64,000 nucleotides of DNA from Halopseudomonas sp002296055 (lineage in GTDB: Bacteria > Pseudomonadota > Gammaproteobacteria > Pseudomonadales > Pseudomonadaceae). The stretch lies in assembly GCF_050876985.1 (NCBI RefSeq), contig NZ_JBPAPP010000001.1; one strand, given 5' to 3'. Below are positions 50,551 to 63,246 of the stretch, piece by piece. A program made the position numbers and the translations under genes. Each line of letters starts with the position of its first letter. Positions within the stretch are counted from its first letter, which is position 1. The notes under the pieces were generated by a model, which was not told where the DNA came from, ran no database searches, and worked only from the letters and a program-made list of their open reading frames with translations.

Positions 50551-50668
50551 GACGCTTGCGCCTCCTCTGGTTACTCTTGGCGCCCACTGTAACAGGCCGA
50601 CAGCCCGCTGGCGCAGCGCGATGACAGCGCTATCAACATTCACCCCACACGGCGCGCTGTACGATTGT

Positions 50669-50696
50669 TTTACTCTATTAAACAACCGGCTATGCT
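50669..50696 (+). promoter_or_regulatory. Likely promoter of oxyR
   Basis: TTTACT (50669-50674) and TATGCT (50691-50696) are 16 bases apart. TTGTTT and AAACAA (50665-50685) form an inverted repeat over the -35, which might be a site for autoregulation. Confidence 0.5.
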
Positions 50697-50765
50697 AGGG
50701 CCTATTGACGTTTCATTCGCCCACACGTGGCAGCCTGTTTACCCGCCTACGCAGACTTTCCGCCG

Positions 50766-51676
50766 ATGACCCTGACCGAACTTCGCTACATCGTCACCCT
50801 CGCCCAAGAGCAGCATTTTGGCCACGCAGCCGAGCGCTGCCACGTCTCTCAGCCGACCCTCAGCGTAGGGGTCAAGAAACTGGAAGAAGAGCTGGGCGTG
50901 ATGATCTTCGAGCGCAGCAAGAGTGCCGTGCGCGTCACCCCGATTGGTGAGCGCATCGTGGCCCAGGCGCAAAAGGTGCTGGAAGAAGCCAGTGCCATCC
51001 GTGAGCTGGCTACAGCCGGCAAAAACCAGCTGGCGGCACCGCTCAAGGTCGGTGCCATTTACACCATCGGGCCGTACCTGTTTCCGCACCTGGTGCCGCA
51101 ACTGCACAAGGTGGCACCGGAGATGCCGCTGTACATCGAAGAGAACTTCACGCACGTACTGCGTGACAAGCTGCGCAACGGTGAGCTGGATGCCATCATC
51201 ATCGCGCTGCCCTTCCAGGAGCCGGACGTACTGACCAAACCACTGTACGACGAGCCCTTCAGCCTGTTGCTGCCCGCCAGCCACGCCTGGGCGCAGCGCG
51301 ACAGCGTGACTCTCGACGAGCTGGACGACAGCAAACTGTTGCTGCTGGGTGAAGGCCACTGCTTCCGCGACCAGGTGCTTGAGGCTTGCCCAACCCTGCG
51401 CAAGAGCGATGAGCAGCACAAGCACACCACCGTAGAATCCAGCTCACTGGAAACCATACGTCACATGGTTGCATCCGGCATTGGCATGACCGTGCTGCCC
51501 ATGTCTGCTGCTGATGATCGCTATTACAGTTCGGATCTGCTGATCACCAAGCCGTTCAAAGCGCCAGCGCCGTATCGCACCGTGGCCATTGCCTGGCGTG
51601 CCAGCTTCCCGCGGCCCAAGGCGATCGAGCTGCTGAGCGACTCGATCCGCCTGTGCTCGGTAGGTCAGCCGCCCAA

Positions 51677-51680
<4 letters not shown>
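50766..51680 (+). CDS. oxyR: Hydrogen-peroxide sensor OxyR
   Basis: OxyR is a LysR-type activator of catalase, alkyl hydroperoxide reductase and other peroxide-defence genes. The N-terminal HTH is seen in MTLTELRYIVTLAQEQHFGH and AAERCHVSQPTLSVGVKKLE. The redox pair is intact: GEGHCFRDQVLEAC has the two Cys eight residues apart as in active OxyR. The ATG at 50766 begins the conserved N-terminus, and the protein is 304 residues. The stop overlaps the GTG of recG by four bases. Confidence 0.97.
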
Positions 51681-53752
<2,072 letters not shown>

Positions 53753-53842
53753 CAGCCGCTATGCTCAGGTTGTCAGGCCCAGTTCACACGCAAGACTGCG
53801 ACGCTGCAGCAGCCCGACTGTCGGCAGCGCAAGGAAGAGTTC

Positions 53843-55249
53843 ATGAATAGCCAAATGGCCCCCGAACACCATGCCGCAACCCTGCCAGACCTAATCGAAA
53901 AACTGCTCCAGCAGCAGGGCATCGCTTACCAGCTACGCCCCACCAGCGACGCTTGGGCGGCCAGCCAGCAAGTCCAGGCCAGCCTGCTGTGCGACGCTGT
54001 TGGCACCGTGCTGGCGATGATCCCCAAGGACCATCTGCTCGACCTCAAGACCCTCGGCACCCTGCTGGGTCGACAGCTGGAGCCGGTGCGCGACCAGCAA
54101 CTGCAACGCATCCTCAGCAAGCATCAGTTGAATCAACTGCCCGGCCTGCCGATCCTGTTCAATTCCCCCTGTGTCTGCGAGCAAAGCCTGCTGGAGCAGT
54201 CCGAGGTCATTCTGGACAGCGGCCTGACCGGCTGGAGCCTGGTGATCAGTCAGGCCGACGCCCGCACCCTGATGGCCAAGGCCAGCCTGGCGCACTTTGC
54301 GGTGCCACTGGCCGGTCTGCCGACCGCCTCCAGCGGCGCCGAACAAGACAACCGCGACTTTACCGACGCCGTGCAAAACTTCACTGCGCTGCGCATGAAG
54401 CAACGACTGGAAGAAACCATCGAGATTCCGCCGCTGCCCGAGTCAGCGCAAAAGATCATGAAGCTGCGGGTAGACCCGGACGCGGACATCGCGGACCTCG
54501 CCGACGTGGTTGAGACCGACCCCAGCCTGGCCGCACAGGTGGTCAGCTGGGCGGCGTCACCCTACTACGCGGCACCTGGCAAGATTCGCTCGGTGGAAGA
54601 CGCCATCGGCCGGGTACTGGGCTTTGACCTGGTGATCAACCTGGCCGTCGGCCTGGCGCTAGGCAAAACCTTCCGTCTGCCCAGCGATGCCCCCGAGCGC
54701 AGCACACCTTACTGGGAACAGGCGATCTACAGTGCCGCCGTGATTGAAGGCCTGGCCAAGGCAATGCCGCGCGACCTGCGACCGGAGCTGGGCCTGAACT
54801 ACCTCGGCGGCCTGTTGCACAACTTCGGCTATCTGGTGCTGGCCTATATCTTCCCGCCCTATTTCAAGCTGATCTGCCGGCATATCGAGGCCAACCCGCA
54901 CGTGCCACCGCACTTGATTGAGCAGCACTTGATCGGTGTTAGCCGCGACCAGATCGGCAGTTGGCTGATGCACTACTGGGATATGCCCGACGAGGTCTGC
55001 ACCGCCCTGCGCCAGCAACACAACCCGCTGTACCAAGGGCAGGACCACGTCTATGCCAACCTGATCTACCTGACCCTGGCGCTGCTCAACCAGCACGGCA
55101 TCGGCTGTGGCCCACGCGTGCCGGTCCCTGACGCGCTGCTAAAACGCCTGGGCTTGAGTCGCGAGCAGGCAGACGCAGTGGTCGACAAGGTCCTTGATGC
55201 ACGGGATGCCCTGCGCACACTGGTCAATCATTACCAGCCGCAGAAATAA
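53843..55249 (+). CDS. YbaK-like plus HDOD domain protein
   Basis: The 468-residue cytoplasmic protein has two parts. The first (about residues 12-160) looks like the YbaK/ProX aminoacyl-tRNA deacylase fold (LLQQQGIAYQLRPTSDAW, then AVGTVLAMIPKDHLLDLK). The second (about 190-400) is an HDOD domain (EIPPLPESAQKIMKLRVDPD, then LADVVETDPSLAAQVV and NYLGGLLHNFGYLVLAYIFP). HDOD proteins lack full HD metal sites and act as signal or scaffold proteins. The same combination occurs in Pseudomonas near recG. Its function is not established. Confidence 0.85.
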   Translation: MNSQMAPEHHAATLPDLIEKLLQQQGIAYQLRPTSDAWAASQQVQASLLCDAVGTVLAMIPKDHLLDLKTLGTLLGRQLEPVRDQQLQRILSKHQLNQLPGLPILFNSPCVCEQSLLEQSEVILDSGLTGWSLVISQADARTLMAKASLAHFAVPLAGLPTASSGAEQDNRDFTDAVQNFTALRMKQRLEETIEIPPLPESAQKIMKLRVDPDADIADLADVVETDPSLAAQVVSWAASPYYAAPGKIRSVEDAIGRVLGFDLVINLAVGLALGKTFRLPSDAPERSTPYWEQAIYSAAVIEGLAKAMPRDLRPELGLNYLGGLLHNFGYLVLAYIFPPYFKLICRHIEANPHVPPHLIEQHLIGVSRDQIGSWLMHYWDMPDEVCTALRQQHNPLYQGQDHVYANLIYLTLALLNQHGIGCGPRVPVPDALLKRLGLSREQADAVVDKVLDARDALRTLVNHYQPQK

Positions 55250-55318
55250 GTAGGGACGGTTAACGCGCAATTCGCCTGCCTGAGGCCATCAGACGGCCAG
55301 ACAAGGCGGCGGGAGGAA

Positions 55319-55342
55319 ACAGGGGCTCGGCAGAGCCCCTGT
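55319..55342. terminator. Hairpin between the HDOD gene and hupB
   Basis: ACAGGGGCTC (55319-55328) and GAGCCCCTGT (55333-55342) form a perfect 10-bp stem with a four-base loop between convergent genes. There is no strong T run. Confidence 0.65.
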
Positions 55343-55354
55343 CACACTGCAGAA

Positions 55355-55627
55355 TCAGTTGACGGCGTCGCGCAGGCTTTTGCCGGGTTTGAAGGAAACG
55401 GTGTTGCTGGCCTTGATCTTGACCGGTGCGCCAGTCTGAGGGTTTTTGCCGGTACGGGCGCCACGGTGGCGCTGCAGGAAGGTGCCGAAACCAACCAGCG
55501 TAACGGAGTCTTTTTCGCTCAGTGCCTTGGTGATTTCATCCAGCACGGCGTTAAGCACCCGGTTCGCCTGATCCTTGCTCAGGTCGGCCTTGTCGGCGAT
55601 CGCCGCCGCGAGATCTGGTTTACGCAT
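55355..55627 (-). CDS. hupB: DNA-binding protein HU-beta
   Basis: The 90-residue HU subunit bends and compacts DNA. It starts MRKPDLAAAIADKADLSKDQ and carries the DNA-binding arm GFGTFLQRHRGARTGKNPQT, ending FKPGKSLRDAVN. The ATG at 55627 fits HU length. A longer frame upstream is not HU. It stands where Pseudomonas has it, between recG and the rubredoxin genes. Confidence 0.96.
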   Translation of the reverse strand: MRKPDLAAAIADKADLSKDQANRVLNAVLDEITKALSEKDSVTLVGFGTFLQRHRGARTGKNPQTGAPVKIKASNTVSFKPGKSLRDAVN

Positions 55628-55814
55628 ATGAAGCCTCATTGTCTGTTGTTTTTGTTGTGACCGCCGCATCCTCGCAGCGGGCTTGCCAGAGCACTTGCTT
55701 GCGTGCTGCTGGCTCTGCCGAAGCCCGGTCAGCATGGCACGACTGGGGCGATTGCGCCAGCCGTCAAAGCCTCTAAGCGGCGGCGCATCACGCAATTTCC
55801 CGACAAATGGCCCG

Positions 55815-56969
55815 TCAGGACAGCCAGGCTGGCAACTCACGGGTCAGCAGTGCCTTTTCCGACACCGCCGCCCCGCTCAGGGCAAAGCCCTGCAGTTGAC
55901 CCTGCGGGTCGATAAAGACCGCGCGCAAATCCTCACCCTCGCCACTGATCTGCCAGTCGCCGGCCGCCGCGTTCAAGGGCGGCGCCACCACCAACGGGCA
56001 GGCCGGCGTCTTGACCATGATCGGCATTGCCGGATAGCCAACCGTTGCCGGCGCGCCGCTAAGCGTCTTGGCCAGCGCGCGGGCCGAGGTCATCAACGGC
56101 ATCACGTACATCAGATTCAGCCCCGCCACTTCAGCGCAATCACCCAGCGCATAGATGTGCGGATCGCTCGTGCACAGCTGGGCGTCTACCAGCACGCCTC
56201 GGCCAACCGGCAGGCCGGCGGCCGCCGCTAGGTCCGTGCGCGGCGCCAGACCGATGGCCGACAGGCCCTGGTCAGCCCGCACTTCGGTGCCGTCATCCAG
56301 CAACGCCAGCAGGCCATCATCGCTGGCAGCCAGCTCGCGAATGCCGCAGCCCAGATGAAAGGTCACACCCAGCGCTTCCAGCCGGCGCTGTACCGCCGCC
56401 GCCACCGGCTCGGGCAGCAGTTGCGGCATCAACCAGGGGTCGGTGGCCACTACGGTTACCTCAAAGCCTCCCAGGCTCAGATCATTGGCAAACTCGCAGC
56501 CGATCAGACCGGCGCCGATGATCAGTACTTTCTTGCGACCGACCAAAGCCGCACGAAAGCGGCCGTAATCCGCCAGATCGTTGATCGACAGCAGGCGCTC
56601 ACCAAGCTGCTCACGCCACGGCAAGCTGCGCACCTCAGCGCCAAGGGCCAGCACCAGATCGCTGTAGGGCTGCTCGCGGCCGTCCAGGGTCAGGGTGCGT
56701 GCGGCTGGATCAATCGCGCTCACAGATGTCCCGGTGAGCACCTTGGCATCAAGCTGGGCAGCCATCGCAGCAGCGTCCTGCATGGCCAGCTCATCGGCTT
56801 CTTTGCCTTTGGCAAAGCCAGTGGACAACAGCGGCTTGGAGTAGAAGCGGCCATCGTCGGCGCTGACCAGCAGCAGCGGACGGGCGCTATCGAGCTTGCG
56901 AAACTCCTTGGCCAGGTTGTAACCGGCCAGGCCGGTGCCGACAATCACCAGCGGTGCGTTCTCTGTCAC
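55815..56969 (-). CDS. Rubredoxin-NAD(+) reductase
   Basis: The 384-residue flavoprotein passes electrons from NADH to rubredoxin. It has an N-terminal FAD motif, VIVGTGLAGYNLAKEFRKLD, and an NAD motif, KKVLIIGAGLIGCEFANDLS, near residue 145. The FAD-binding segment IYALGDCAEVAGLNLMYVMP follows near 275. It is the downstream gene of the rubredoxin, 32 bases away. In Pseudomonas this pair supports alkane hydroxylases and possibly oxidative stress tolerance. No alkane hydroxylase is in the window. Confidence 0.93.
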   Translation of the reverse strand: MTENAPLVIVGTGLAGYNLAKEFRKLDSARPLLLVSADDGRFYSKPLLSTGFAKGKEADELAMQDAAAMAAQLDAKVLTGTSVSAIDPAARTLTLDGREQPYSDLVLALGAEVRSLPWREQLGERLLSINDLADYGRFRAALVGRKKVLIIGAGLIGCEFANDLSLGGFEVTVVATDPWLMPQLLPEPVAAAVQRRLEALGVTFHLGCGIRELAASDDGLLALLDDGTEVRADQGLSAIGLAPRTDLAAAAGLPVGRGVLVDAQLCTSDPHIYALGDCAEVAGLNLMYVMPLMTSARALAKTLSGAPATVGYPAMPIMVKTPACPLVVAPPLNAAAGDWQISGEGEDLRAVFIDPQGQLQGFALSGAAVSEKALLTRELPAWLS

Positions 56970-57001
56970 GTAAGGGTCTCCTGCAGGACGGCGAGCGCTG
57001 C

Positions 57002-57169
57002 TCAGCCGATCTCGATCATTTCAAAGTCTTCCTTGCCTACCCCACAATCGGGGCACATCCAATCCGCGGGCACATCTTCCCAGCGGGTGCCGGGCGCAAT
57101 GCCGTCATCCGGCCAGCCTTCTGCTTCGTCATAGATATAACCACACACGATACACTGCCACTTCTTCAT
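57002..57169 (-). CDS. Rubredoxin
   Basis: The 55-residue iron protein has two CxxC knuckles, KKWQCIVCGYIYDEAEGWPD near the start and WMCPDCGVGKEDFEMIEIG at the end, with GIAPGTRWEDVPADW between them. The Fe(Cys)4 site is complete. The ATG at 57169 follows AAGTATG and is 55 codons from the stop. It forms a unit with the reductase gene and is divergent from ubiC. Confidence 0.96.
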   Translation of the reverse strand: MKKWQCIVCGYIYDEAEGWPDDGIAPGTRWEDVPADWMCPDCGVGKEDFEMIEIG

Positions 57170-57332
57170 ACTTGCGTCTCACGGTATTCAGCTGTTGTTG
57201 TCACGCTACCGTACCCGCCTTGCAAGTCCAAGGCCAGCGCTCCGCACTCGACGCAGCAGCGCCCGATGCAGAGCGCAATCGTGATACCCTTGGCGCCAGC
57301 CTACACCCCACCCAAGACCCTGCGATCACCGA

Positions 57333-57854
57333 ATGCTGCCCGACTGGTATCCCGCCAACCAACACCCCGCGCCGCCATCCGAGCCGCTGTTCGACTGGCT
57401 TTGCCACGAGGGCTCGCTGACCCAACGGTTGACCGAAGCCGGTAACCGCGATTTTCGCGTCGAGCTGTTGAGCCAAGAACCGCAGCCGGCACGGGCCGAC
57501 GAGGCGCAGGCGCTGGGTCTGGAGACTGGCGCCAGTGTGTGGGCCAGAGAGGTGCTGCTGCACACCGCTGGTGCACCCCGCGTTTTTGCCCGCTCGGTGG
57601 CGCCGCCCAGCGCGCTGGGCAATGCACAGGTCGCCCTCGATAACCTCGGCACCACTAGCCTGGGCCACCTGCTGTTTCGCAATCCGCAGATCCGCCGCGG
57701 CCCCATCGAGATCAGCCGCTACCCGGCGGCCTGGCTGCCGGAGGCCTGGCGCGCACAGGGCTTGTGGGCCCGTCGCTCACACTTCTCCGACGGTGCATTG
57801 CAGCTGCTGGTGTGTGAAGTATTCTTGCAGGGCTGGCCGGCCGCCGGCACCTGA
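57333..57854 (+). CDS. ubiC: Chorismate lyase
   Basis: UbiC makes 4-hydroxybenzoate from chorismate, the first committed step of ubiquinone synthesis. The 173-residue protein has FDWLCHEGSLTQRLTEAGNR and FRVELLSQEPQPA in the N-terminal half, WAREVLLHTAGAPRVFARSV in the middle, and IEISRYPAAWLPEAWRAQGL WARRS in the C-terminal half, all typical. The ATG at 57333 begins MLPDWYP. It is followed by ubiA after 27 bases. Confidence 0.9.
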   Translation: MLPDWYPANQHPAPPSEPLFDWLCHEGSLTQRLTEAGNRDFRVELLSQEPQPARADEAQALGLETGASVWAREVLLHTAGAPRVFARSVAPPSALGNAQVALDNLGTTSLGHLLFRNPQIRRGPIEISRYPAAWLPEAWRAQGLWARRSHFSDGALQLLVCEVFLQGWPAAGT

Positions 57855-57881
57855 GCCCCCGTTATTGACTGGAGAACTGCC

Positions 57882-58772
57882 TTGCTCGGTCTGCTGATCA
57901 AACCTCTGGTACGCCTGCACCCACGGGCCCGGGACTACATTGAGCTGATGCGCCTGGACCGCCCGATCGGCACCTATCTGCTGCTCTGGCCGACGCTCTG
58001 GGCGCTGTGGCTGGCCGCCGAGGGGGTGCCGGACATCGACACCCTGATCATCTTTGTCCTTGGCGTAATCCTCATGCGCGCCGCCGGCTGCGTGATCAAC
58101 GACTACGCCGACCGCGACTTTGACGGCCACGTCGAGCGCACCCGCGAGCGCCCGCTGGCAACCGGACGCATCAGCGCTAAACAGGCTTTAGTCGCCTTCG
58201 CCGTACTGGTTGGCCTGAGTGGGCTGCTGGTGCTGCTGACCAACGCCCTGACCATTCAGCTGGCCTTTGTCGGCGTGGGCCTTGCAGCGCTGTATCCCTT
58301 CTGCAAGCGCTTCACCTTCTACCCGCAGGTGGTGCTCGGCGCCGCCTTCTCCTGGGCGATTCCGATGGCCTTTGCCGCCCAGGCCGGCACCCTGCCCATG
58401 CCCCTGTGGCTGCTGTTTATCGCCAACCTGCTGTGGACCGTGGCCTACGACACCGAATACGCCATGTGCGACCGCGAAGACGACCTGCGCATCGGTATCA
58501 AGTCCACCGCTATCCTGTTCGGTGACGCCGACCGCCTGATCATCGGCCTGCTGCAGGGGCTGACCCTGGTTTGCCTGCTGCTGGTCGGCGCGCGCTTTGG
58601 CCTGGGTCTGTACTACTATCTCGGCCTGCTCGGCATGACCCTGGGCTTTGCCTGGCAGCACTGGCTGATGCGTGAGCGTGAGCGCCTTGCCTGCCTGCAG
58701 GCATTTCTCTCCAATCACTGGGCCGGCATGCTGGTATTTATCGGTCTGGCACTGGATTACGCATTGCGCTGA
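57882..58772 (+). CDS. ubiA: 4-Hydroxybenzoate octaprenyltransferase
   Basis: UbiA attaches the polyprenyl chain to 4-hydroxybenzoate in the inner membrane. The 296-residue protein has the first Asp-rich motif in NDYADRDFDGHVERTRERPL (near residue 70) and the second, YDTEYAMCDREDDLRIGIKS, near 190. Between them are seven to nine hydrophobic segments. The start is TTG at 57882 after GGAGAAC. A family-like N-terminus (ELMRLDRPIGTYLLLWPTLW) follows 25 residues in. It follows ubiC as in other Pseudomonas. Confidence 0.95.
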   Translation: MLGLLIKPLVRLHPRARDYIELMRLDRPIGTYLLLWPTLWALWLAAEGVPDIDTLIIFVLGVILMRAAGCVINDYADRDFDGHVERTRERPLATGRISAKQALVAFAVLVGLSGLLVLLTNALTIQLAFVGVGLAALYPFCKRFTFYPQVVLGAAFSWAIPMAFAAQAGTLPMPLWLLFIANLLWTVAYDTEYAMCDREDDLRIGIKSTAILFGDADRLIIGLLQGLTLVCLLLVGARFGLGLYYYLGLLGMTLGFAWQHWLMRERERLACLQAFLSNHWAGMLVFIGLALDYALR

Positions 58773-58842
58773 CGTAATACAACTGAAATAAAAGTGTTAT
58801 CTAATCGGCGCATGACTCACATCTGCAACGAGACGGTAAACC

Positions 58843-59532
<690 letters not shown>

Positions 59533-59578
59533 GGTGTCGCTCAGGGAAGAAACAGCACTGGCTAGATGAGCGTATTCA

Positions 59579-60871
59579 GTGACCAGACATAGTTTCAGCC
59601 GCGTGCTTAGTCAATTGCTGCTACTGGTGCTGGTCTGCCTGCTGGTCGGCTGGATAGTTGGGCAGCCCGCCTGGGTGTTGGTGGTGGGCTTAGGCTGCTA
59701 TCTGGCCTGGACCCTGCGCCAGATGTCACGCTTCTACCACTGGTTGAGCAGCCACCCCAATGATCCGCCACCCGAAGCGCGCGGCATCTGGGGCGAGATT
59801 TTCGACAGTATCTACCACATGCAGCGCCGCGACGGCCGCATGCGCGCGCGCCTGCAAGCGGTGATTGACCGCATTCAGGCCTCCACTGCCGCCCTGCGCG
59901 AAGCGGTGGTTATGGTTGACCGCGATGGCCACCTGGAATGGTGGAACCACGCCGCCGAACGGCTGATCGGCCTGCGCAGCCCGGACGACAGCGGCCAGCA
60001 CGTCGCCAACCTGATCCGCGACCCGCGCTTTATCGAGTACTTCGAGCACGGCGACTTCCGCGAGCCGCTGGAAATCCACTCCCCCAGTGACATCAATATC
60101 CAGTTGCAATACGCCATTACCCGTTACGGGCCAGGCGACCGCCTGATGGTGGTACGCGACGTCACGCGGCTGCACAACCTGGAACAGATGCGTAAGGACT
60201 TTGTCGCCAACGTCTCCCATGAGCTGCGCACCCCGCTGACCGTCGTGGTGGGCTACCTGGAGACCATGCTCGACCTGGACGACGACCTCAACCCGCGCTG
60301 GAAACGGCCGCTGCAGCAGATGCAGCAGCAGGCCAGCCGCATGCAGGCCCTGCTCAACGACCTTTTGCTGCTGGCGCGCCTGGAAACCTCAGACAACCCG
60401 AGCGAAGACGAGCTGGTCGATGTGCGCCCGCTGCTGGAGCATATCCGCAAGGATGCTGAAGCCCTGTCCGGCGAACGAGGCCACCACATCAGTCTGCACA
60501 TTGACGGCAACACCCGCCTGCACGGGATTGAAGGAGAGCTGCGTAGCGCCTTCTCCAATCTCGCCTTCAATGCAGTGAAGTACACCCCCGATGGCGGCGA
60601 AATAACCCTGCGCTGGCACAGCGACGCCCAGGGCCAGCACCTGAGCGTGATCGACAATGGCGAAGGGATTGCGCCGCAGCACCTGATGCGCCTGACCGAG
60701 CGCTTCTACCGGGTGGATACCAGCCGCAACAGCACCACCGGGGGCACCGGTCTGGGCCTGGCGATCGTCAAGCATGTGCTGCTGCGCCACCAGGGCAAGC
60801 TGGAGATCAAGAGCGAGGTTGGCAAGGGCAGCAACTTCAGCTGCCACTTCCCGCCTGAGCGCAGCGTCTGA
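59579..60871 (+). CDS. phoR: Phosphate sensor histidine kinase PhoR
   Basis: PhoR is a membrane kinase that phosphorylates PhoB under phosphate limitation. The 430-residue protein has two membrane segments near the N-terminus (LSQLLLLVLVCLLVGWIVG and AWVLVVGLGCYLAWTLRQM), a PAS-like domain (about 95-195), the phospho-acceptor VANVSHELRTPLTVVVGYLE (near 213), and the ATPase motifs NLAFNAVKYTPDGG, VIDNGEGI and TGLGLAIVKHVLLRH. The start is GTG at 59579, without a strong ribosome-binding site, which suggests coupling to phoB translation. Confidence 0.95.
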   Translation: MTRHSFSRVLSQLLLLVLVCLLVGWIVGQPAWVLVVGLGCYLAWTLRQMSRFYHWLSSHPNDPPPEARGIWGEIFDSIYHMQRRDGRMRARLQAVIDRIQASTAALREAVVMVDRDGHLEWWNHAAERLIGLRSPDDSGQHVANLIRDPRFIEYFEHGDFREPLEIHSPSDINIQLQYAITRYGPGDRLMVVRDVTRLHNLEQMRKDFVANVSHELRTPLTVVVGYLETMLDLDDDLNPRWKRPLQQMQQQASRMQALLNDLLLLARLETSDNPSEDELVDVRPLLEHIRKDAEALSGERGHHISLHIDGNTRLHGIEGELRSAFSNLAFNAVKYTPDGGEITLRWHSDAQGQHLSVIDNGEGIAPQHLMRLTERFYRVDTSRNSTTGGTGLGLAIVKHVLLRHQGKLEIKSEVGKGSNFSCHFPPERSV

Positions 60872-60876
60872 GCGAC

Positions 60877-61800
<924 letters not shown>

Positions 61801-61880
61801 AAGGGCGTTATCCTCACTTATTAAGCGTACTTTACCCCAGAGAGCCCGCTTGGCGACAACCGACATGCAAATGGCCACCA

Positions 61881-61908
61881 TTGACAGTGTAGCGACCTGA
61901 GCTAACGT
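61881..61908 (+). promoter_or_regulatory. Candidate sigma-70 promoter of the unknown operon
   Basis: TTGACA (61881-61886, perfect -35) and TAACGT (61903-61908) are 16 bases apart. This lies in the 330-base gap (61801-62130) between the response-regulator gene and the operon starting at 62131. Transcription from here would leave a leader of about 215 bases. Confidence 0.5.
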
Positions 61909-61943
61909 AAGACCCGAGCAGTTACTTTCATCCTGAATCGTCG

Positions 61944-61961
61944 GACACCCATTGCGGTGTC
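61944..61961 (+). promoter_or_regulatory. Hairpin in the leader of the unknown operon
   Basis: GACACC (61944-61949) and GGTGTC (61956-61961) form a small stem. A related sequence, ACCCGACACGGAGGTGTGGGT, occurs from about 61974 onwards, so alternative folds of the leader are possible. No known riboswitch is recognised. Confidence 0.35.
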
Positions 61962-62130
61962 GCAGTCGTCGATACCCGACACGGAGGTGTGGGTTTTGAC
62001 GAATTTCATGCAGTGGAGCGCGGCCGAGCACCGACCTCCAGACATACCCCAACCCTTGCCTTGTTCCGTTGCGGCCAGCCCGCCGTTGCTGCGGCTTCCT
62101 GCCGCGCCACCACGCTGACGGAGCAACGCC

Positions 62131-63246
62131 ATGCCAACGCCTAGCTCGACGGCCCTCGCGCCGTCACAGCGGGTCGTGGTCGAATCGATCGGCTCCGCCC
62201 GTCCGGCCCTCGCTGGCTTACTGGCCAGCCAGTTAGGGCTGCCAGCCAATCAGGTCGCCAACGCCCTGTACAAGGCCCCCTCGGTTCTGCTTGAAGCGCT
62301 GCCGCAGGAACAAGCCTGTGGGCTGGCCAACATACTGCAACAGGCTGGTCTGGCGGTGCGGGTCGAACCCAACAACGTGCCCCGACCTGCAGCGGCAGCC
62401 ACCTTCGACATTGCCCTTTACGTCAGCGACGTGGCGGACCTGCCGGCCTGCTGCGAGCGCCTTGCAGGCTTCCTTGGCTGCCTCCCGGCCGCCGTGCTGG
62501 GCCTGCTGAGCAGCCCGCCCGGCGTCATCATTGGTGACGTCAGCGCCGCCACCTGCGCCGCGCTGCAACAACAGCTTGAGGGGCTCGGCGCAGAGCTGGT
62601 CTGCTCGCGACGCGATCAGGCGCGCTACCAGCTGCTGATCGAACGCGACCCCGGCCCCTCGCTCGACAGCCTGCTGCATGACCTGCGCCAGCTTGGCCTT
62701 GCGCCAGACCCGCACACGGGGCAGCCGCAGGGCACGCTGGATCACACCAGCGCCCAGCAACTCTGGCGCCGCCATCAGGCCGGTGGAGGGCTGCGCCTGC
62801 TCGACACTGCCTTTTTGCGCTACGACCTGTCACTGGACGCCGTCGATGCCCACAGCCAGACCGGTCGCCTGCCCGAGCTGGCCGGCCTGCCGGCCGAGCT
62901 GATCGACTGTGTGCTGGAAAACCTGCCGGTGGTAGTCGAGGAGGGTGTCGCCCATAGCGCCCTGCAAGACCGGCTGCAGCGCTGGCAAGCCGCCGGCATG
63001 CCGGTACGGCAGCAGGTCGCCAGCCTGCGCCGCTGCCGCCTGAAGGTGCCGGCTGGCAGCCAGCTTGCCCCCGCTCTGGGCCTACTACAGCAAAGCGGCC
63101 TGCTACCAACGGACAGCGCGGTGCCACGCCTGCCGTGGCAATCCCCCGTGCTGCACGGCGAGCTGCCGCCACGCTGGCTGCAGCACGGCTTGGAGCAACT
63201 CGACATCCCCATCGAATGGCAGGAGCTGGATCATGAGCAGCACTGA
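62131..63246 (+). CDS. Protein of unknown function built from L7/L12-CTD-like repeats
   Basis: The 371-residue protein matches nothing I recognise as a whole. Read in segments it appears to repeat the C-terminal domain of ribosomal protein L7/L12: residues about 14-79 (LGLPANQVANALYKAPSVLL, then LANILQQAGLAVRVEP), 92-158 (CLPAAVLGLLSSPPGVII, LQQQLEGLGAELV), 226-293 (LPAELIDCVLENLPVVVEEG, LQDRLQRWQAAGMPV), and weaker units at 166-220 and 302-365. The L7/L12 signature is GLGLKEAKDLVESAP then KKALEEAGAEV. It is cytoplasmic, without membrane segments or signal. The next gene overlaps by 14 bases. The repeat assignment is mine and needs structure prediction. Confidence 0.75.
   Translation: MPTPSSTALAPSQRVVVESIGSARPALAGLLASQLGLPANQVANALYKAPSVLLEALPQEQACGLANILQQAGLAVRVEPNNVPRPAAAATFDIALYVSDVADLPACCERLAGFLGCLPAAVLGLLSSPPGVIIGDVSAATCAALQQQLEGLGAELVCSRRDQARYQLLIERDPGPSLDSLLHDLRQLGLAPDPHTGQPQGTLDHTSAQQLWRRHQAGGGLRLLDTAFLRYDLSLDAVDAHSQTGRLPELAGLPAELIDCVLENLPVVVEEGVAHSALQDRLQRWQAAGMPVRQQVASLRRCRLKVPAGSQLAPALGLLQQSGLLPTDSAVPRLPWQSPVLHGELPPRWLQHGLEQLDIPIEWQELDHEQH

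Noticed and set aside
58765..58842. Pho box before phoB
   Set aside because: CTGACGT and CTGAAAT are present, but they begin 14 bases apart, not 11. The repeats do not fit the consensus, so I do not claim a site.
61801..62130. Known riboswitch class in the leader of the unknown operon
   Set aside because: I could not match conserved cores of the c-di-GMP, cobalamin, TPP, glycine or SAM classes. Only small stems were seen.
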